A stretch of DNA of 7,239 nt, from positions 868-8,106 of the forward strand of contig PLXI01000097.1 in the NCBI GenBank assembly GCA_003151375.1. Direction: 5' to 3'. Below, piece by piece: positions 5,574-7,239 of the stretch. Below the pieces are notes generated by a model, which made no database searches, was not told the DNA's origin, and worked only from the letters and a program-made list of their open reading frames with translations. A program made the translations under genes and the position numbers. Source of the stretch: Hyphomicrobiales bacterium. GTDB taxonomy: Bacteria > Pseudomonadota > Alphaproteobacteria > Rhizobiales > Aestuariivirgaceae. The number at the start of each line of letters is the position of its first letter. Within the stretch, counting starts at the first letter, position 1.

Positions 5574-6805
5574 GTGAATATCCTCTGAGCAGTGATAAGT
5601 GCTTCGGCCAATTTATCAACCTCTGGCAATGTGTTGTACATAGCAAAAGAAGCCCGCGCCGTGGCCGTCACACCAAGGCGGGTGAGCAGTGGCTGGGTGC
5701 AATGCGTGCCAGCGCGCACAGCTATGCCTTGCCGGTCAATCACGGTTGCCACGTCATGGGGGTGCGCACCTTGCATGGTGAAGGAAATGATCGGGCCTTT
5801 ATGTTTGGCGTGGCCATAGATTTTGAGTGAGTTGATCTTGGTGAGCCGTTCCATGGCATAATCATGCAGTGCCTTTTCATGAGCGGCAATGTTCTCAATG
5901 CCAATTGCGGTCATATAATCCAGCGCCGCACCAAGGCCGATGGCCTCTACAATGGCGGGTGTTCCCGCCTCAAAACGGTGTGGCGGATCATTATAGGTGA
6001 TTTTATCTAAAGTGACTTCTGCAATCATCTCGCCACCACCTTGATAAGGCGGCATATTTTTGAGGTGCTTTGCCTTGCCGTAAAGCACGCCTATTCCGGT
6101 TGGCCCATAGGTTTTATGGCCGGTGAAGACGAGGAAATCAGCATCCAGCGCTTGCACGTCGATCTTGCCGTGGCAGGCCGCTTGGCTGGCATCAACGAGA
6201 ACTGGAATGCCATGGGCATGGGCGATTTTGATCACTTCAGCCACCGGAACTTCAGTACCCAGCGCATTGGACATCATGGTGATGGCCACCATCTTGGTGC
6301 CCGCGTTGATGAGCTTGGCGAAATCATCGATCAGGAAGTTTCCTTCATCGTCGATGGGGGCCCATTTGATCACTGCGCCGCGCCGTTCACGGTGGAAATG
6401 CCAAGGCACAATGTTGGAATGATGTTCGAGAATGGAGATGATGATCTCGTCGCCCTGCCCGATCACCTGCCCACCAAAGCTTGCCGCCACCAAGTTGATG
6501 GCCTCAGTGGCATTGCGGGTGAAGACAATTTCATCTTTTGAGGCTGCATTTATGAAGCGGCGCACTGACTCTCGCGCGTTTTCAAACGCATCGGTAGAAG
6601 CATTTGAGAGGAAATGCAGGCCACGATGCACATTGGCATAGGTTTCGGTCATCGCACTAGTCATCGCATCAATGACAACTTGTGGTTTTTGGGCTGACGC
6701 GGCGTTGTCGAGATACACCAAAGGATGCCCATAGACCTCGCGCGAGAGGATGGGGAAATCGCTCCGAATTTTGGTGACGTCATATGTCACTTGCCCACCA
6801 CCCAT
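5570..6805 (-). CDS. sufS: Cysteine desulfurase SufS
   Basis: This is a PLP-dependent aminotransferase-fold enzyme, 411 residues from this ATG, of normal group II desulfurase length. It converts L-cysteine to alanine and carries the sulfur as an enzyme persulfide for cluster assembly on SufBCD. Visible active-site elements are H128 in EHHSN (127-131), which stacks on PLP; D205 and Q208 in VDASQA; the Schiff-base K231 in TGHKTYGPTG; and the persulfide-forming C369 in RAGTHCTQP. The catalytic Cys sits in the short, ordered loop typical of SufS rather than IscS. Start choice is open. ATG 6805 has no Shine-Dalgarno and overlaps sufD by 19 bp. GTG 6790 (406 residues, beginning MTYDVTKIRSDFP) has GGTGG upstream and overlaps the sufD stop as GTGA, the same arrangement as at the 3' end of this gene. 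I list the longer form but consider GTG 6790 equally likely. Confidence 0.96.
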   Translation of the reverse strand: MGGGQVTYDVTKIRSDFPILSREVYGHPLVYLDNAASAQKPQVVIDAMTSAMTETYANVHRGLHFLSNASTDAFENARESVRRFINAASKDEIVFTRNATEAINLVAASFGGQVIGQGDEIIISILEHHSNIVPWHFHRERRGAVIKWAPIDDEGNFLIDDFAKLINAGTKMVAITMMSNALGTEVPVAEVIKIAHAHGIPVLVDASQAACHGKIDVQALDADFLVFTGHKTYGPTGIGVLYGKAKHLKNMPPYQGGGEMIAEVTLDKITYNDPPHRFEAGTPAIVEAIGLGAALDYMTAIGIENIAAHEKALHDYAMERLTKINSLKIYGHAKHKGPIISFTMQGAHPHDVATVIDRQGIAVRAGTHCTQPLLTRLGVTATARASFAMYNTLPEVDKLAEALITAQRIFT

Positions 6806-7239
6806 TGCTCAGCGATTGCCGCTAAGGCTTCGCGGCAGTCATCATTGGCAACCAGATCAAAAGCCTCGCCCACGAAAGCGGCGATGAGCAGAGACTTGGC
6901 TTCGGCTTCAGGAATGCCGCGTGATTTGAGATAAAATAGATGATCGTGGTTTAAGTCACCCGCCGTTGCGCCATGGCCGCAGACCACATCATCAGCGAAA
7001 ATTTCCAGCTCCGGCTTGGCATCAAACTCAGCGGACTCTGAAAGCAGCAAAGCACGGCTGGATTGCTTACCATCGGTTTTTTGCGCGTGTTTAGCGACAA
7101 CAACTTTGCCTTGAAAAATTCCGCGCGCATTGTCATCCATCACGCATTTAAAAAGTTCGCGGCTGGTGCAATGCGGAACGAGGTGGTTGATGGTAAGGCA
7201 AGTGTCGGCGTGTTGTTTGCCTTTGAGCAAATAAGCGCC
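6787..7239 (-). CDS. sufD: Fe-S cluster assembly scaffold protein SufD, C-terminal part only
   Basis: The reading frame is open to the right edge, so only the last 150 residues are here, about a third of a normal SufD of roughly 420-440 residues. They match the end of the SufB/SufD right-handed beta-helix and the terminal helices: HADTCLTINHLVPHCTSREL, FQGKVVVAKHAQKTDG, and ELEIFADDVVCGHGATAG, in which the Cys-Gly-His (fragment residues 87-89) corresponds to the E. coli SufD site containing H360, which faces SufB in cluster building. The distal LFYLKSRGIPEAEAKSLLI segment is typical of the family. With SufB and the ATPase SufC it forms the SufBC2D scaffold in the cytoplasm. Its TGA overlaps the start of sufS, so the two are in one operon. 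The operon promoter and the upstream genes sufB and sufC are outside the window. Nothing indicates that the gene is broken. Confidence 0.95.
   Translation of the reverse strand, partial: GAYLLKGKQHADTCLTINHLVPHCTSRELFKCVMDDNARGIFQGKVVVAKHAQKTDGKQSSRALLLSESAEFDAKPELEIFADDVVCGHGATAGDLNHDHLFYLKSRGIPEAEAKSLLIAAFVGEAFDLVANDDCREALAAIAEQWVVGK

Noticed and set aside
6041..6541. A 166-codon open frame on the plus strand inside sufS
   Set aside because: It is antisense to the sufS catalytic core and has no recognisable domain. The sufS frame explains the sequence completely.

Overview
The window looks like ordinary chromosomal DNA of an alphaproteobacterium, probably of the order Hyphomicrobiales (Rhizobiales), with moderate GC content. 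The reasons are the suf gene order (sufD, sufS, MIP18-type gene, sufA), a single-domain PilZ protein of the type common in that group, a TIGR03862-type flavoprotein, a small glycine-zipper envelope protein, and frequent GTG starts. This placement is inferred from gene content and protein style; no 16S or database comparison was possible.

Layout, left to right. 1-282 (minus) is the first 94 codons of a secreted glycine-zipper protein that runs off the left edge. 382-2081 (minus) holds a tight pair: a RimJ/RimL-type GNAT acetyltransferase, then a HI0933/TIGR03862-type flavoprotein 11 bp downstream. A 118-bp divergent intergenic region separates this pair from an AqpZ-type water channel at 2200-2874 (plus). 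A 153-bp spacer with two candidate hairpins and a candidate promoter leads to an RhlE-type DEAD-box RNA helicase at 3028-4386 (plus). A single-domain PilZ protein, a candidate c-di-GMP receptor, follows at 4467-4778 (plus). It converges on the end of a suf operon that reads on the minus strand from the right edge: sufD (C-terminal 150 residues), sufS, a MIP18/DUF59 assembly protein and sufA.

How the genes work together. The four suf genes form the distal part of one iron-sulfur cluster assembly operon. SufS mobilises sulfur from cysteine, SufD is part of the SufBCD scaffold, SufA is an A-type carrier, and the MIP18-family protein is an accessory assembly factor. The genes overlap or nearly touch (overlap of sufD and sufS, 4-bp GTGA overlap, 6-bp gap), so translational coupling is likely. 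sufB and sufC would be expected just beyond the right edge. The other genes are housekeeping or physiological singletons with no obvious shared pathway.

I found no undescribed multi-gene system, mobile element, CRISPR array, tRNA or rRNA. The points most worth a second look are small. They are an attenuator-like hairpin plus T-rich tract between a candidate promoter and the helicase start, an aquaporin whose selectivity-filter Phe appears to be Ile, a 9-bp motif (GTTAACGCC) occurring three times, always at or near gene boundaries, and a 13-bp in-frame direct repeat in the helicase tail.
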